DNA of 64,000 nt from contig JAGWMZ010000001.1 in the NCBI GenBank assembly GCA_028871475.1, positions 62,001 through 126,000 of the forward strand, in the 5' to 3' direction. Both the position numbers and the translations under genes were made by a program. The stretch comes from Sphingomonadales bacterium. GTDB lineage: Bacteria > Pseudomonadota > Alphaproteobacteria > Sphingomonadales > Sphingomonadaceae. Shown here piece after piece: positions 63,908 through 64,000 of the stretch; positions within the stretch are counted from its first letter, which is position 1, and every line of letters begins with the position of its first letter. The notes under the pieces were generated by a model. That model saw only the letters and a list, made by a program, of their open reading frames with translations. It did no database searches and was not told where the DNA came from.

Positions 63908-64000
63908 CGAGGCGACACCGCCGCCAGTTCGGCCAGAAAGTCGGACTGGACGGTGGTGGGCACCCAACTGGCGCGGGTCGTTACACCGATGGTGCGCGCC
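63904..64000 (-). CDS. LysR-type regulator, C-terminal end (rest outside window)
   Basis: Minus frame entering from the right edge and ending at TAG 63906-63904. The last residues (ARTIGVTTRASWVPTTVQSDFLAEL) match the C-terminal tail of LysR substrate-binding domains, where a T/R-rich strand is followed by a W and a final helix. It lies next to the second dioxygenase pair and may control it. Only about 32 residues are visible, so the call is by pattern only. Confidence 0.6.
   Translation of the reverse strand, partial: ARTIGVTTRASWVPTTVQSDFLAELAAVSPR

Overview
The window looks like an alphaproteobacterium of the order Sphingomonadales, most like Novosphingobium or Sphingobium. The DNA is GC-rich. 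Three large TonB-dependent receptors sit beside glycan-degrading genes. There is a ligJ-ligA-ligB-ligC operon of the type known from Sphingobium SYK-6, and a GH106 rhamnosidase, a family founded on a Sphingomonas enzyme. No rRNA, tRNA, CRISPR array, phage or complete insertion sequence was seen. The one obvious mobile-type signature is a pair of palindromic elements at 34645-34815.

Layout. 1-3888: end of an alpha/beta hydrolase, then Tat-exported GH43 and GH1 glycosidases. 3909-10279 (minus): a five-gene drug-export type ABC system (HlyD adaptor, double ATPase, two ABC-2 permeases, NodT-type outer membrane factor). 10660-12360: an SDR and a GH130-like protein. 12398-20484: an apparently complete non-phosphorylating L-rhamnose pathway (RhaT, mutarotase, rhamnose dehydrogenase, lactonase, rhamnonate dehydratase, keto-deoxy-rhamnonate dehydrogenase, diketo hydrolase, FMN L-lactate dehydrogenase) around an IclR regulator. 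20552-24022: GH106 alpha-L-rhamnosidase. 24032-30056: LysR regulator and a five-gene aromatic ring-cleavage cluster. 30126-34650: TonB receptor, esterase and a second GH1. 35569-54090: a rhamnogalacturonan (pectin) utilisation region with TonB receptor, PL26-like lyase, GH105, PL22, GPH-type transporter, two CE12 esterases, an SGNH hydrolase, GH35 and GH28. 54206-58233: third TonB receptor and a second IclR regulator. 58279-63907: protocatechuate 4,5-cleavage genes, a DUF1932-type dehydrogenase and a second, divergent LigA/LigB pair. The right edge cuts a LysR gene.

How it fits together. Plant material is the likely food source. Rhamnose freed from pectin by the lyase/GH105 system, or from glycosides by GH106, would enter the rhamnose pathway and end as pyruvate plus L-lactate; the last gene of that unit, an L-lactate dehydrogenase, oxidises the lactate. 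The GH106 and GH1 enzymes lie on either side of a LysR/FAD-hydroxylase/VOC-dioxygenase/FAH-hydrolase cluster reminiscent of flavonoid degradation (fde) genes, and protocatechuate cleavage genes lie in the same window. This suggests, as a hypothesis, that rhamnosylated and glucosylated flavonoids are taken up, deglycosylated and ring-cleaved here.

Calls rest on reading motifs and family resemblance by eye; no database search was run. Exact substrates of the glycosidases, receptors and aromatic enzymes are inferred. Start sites were chosen from ribosome-binding sites, signal peptides and family length, and several differ from the longest open frame.
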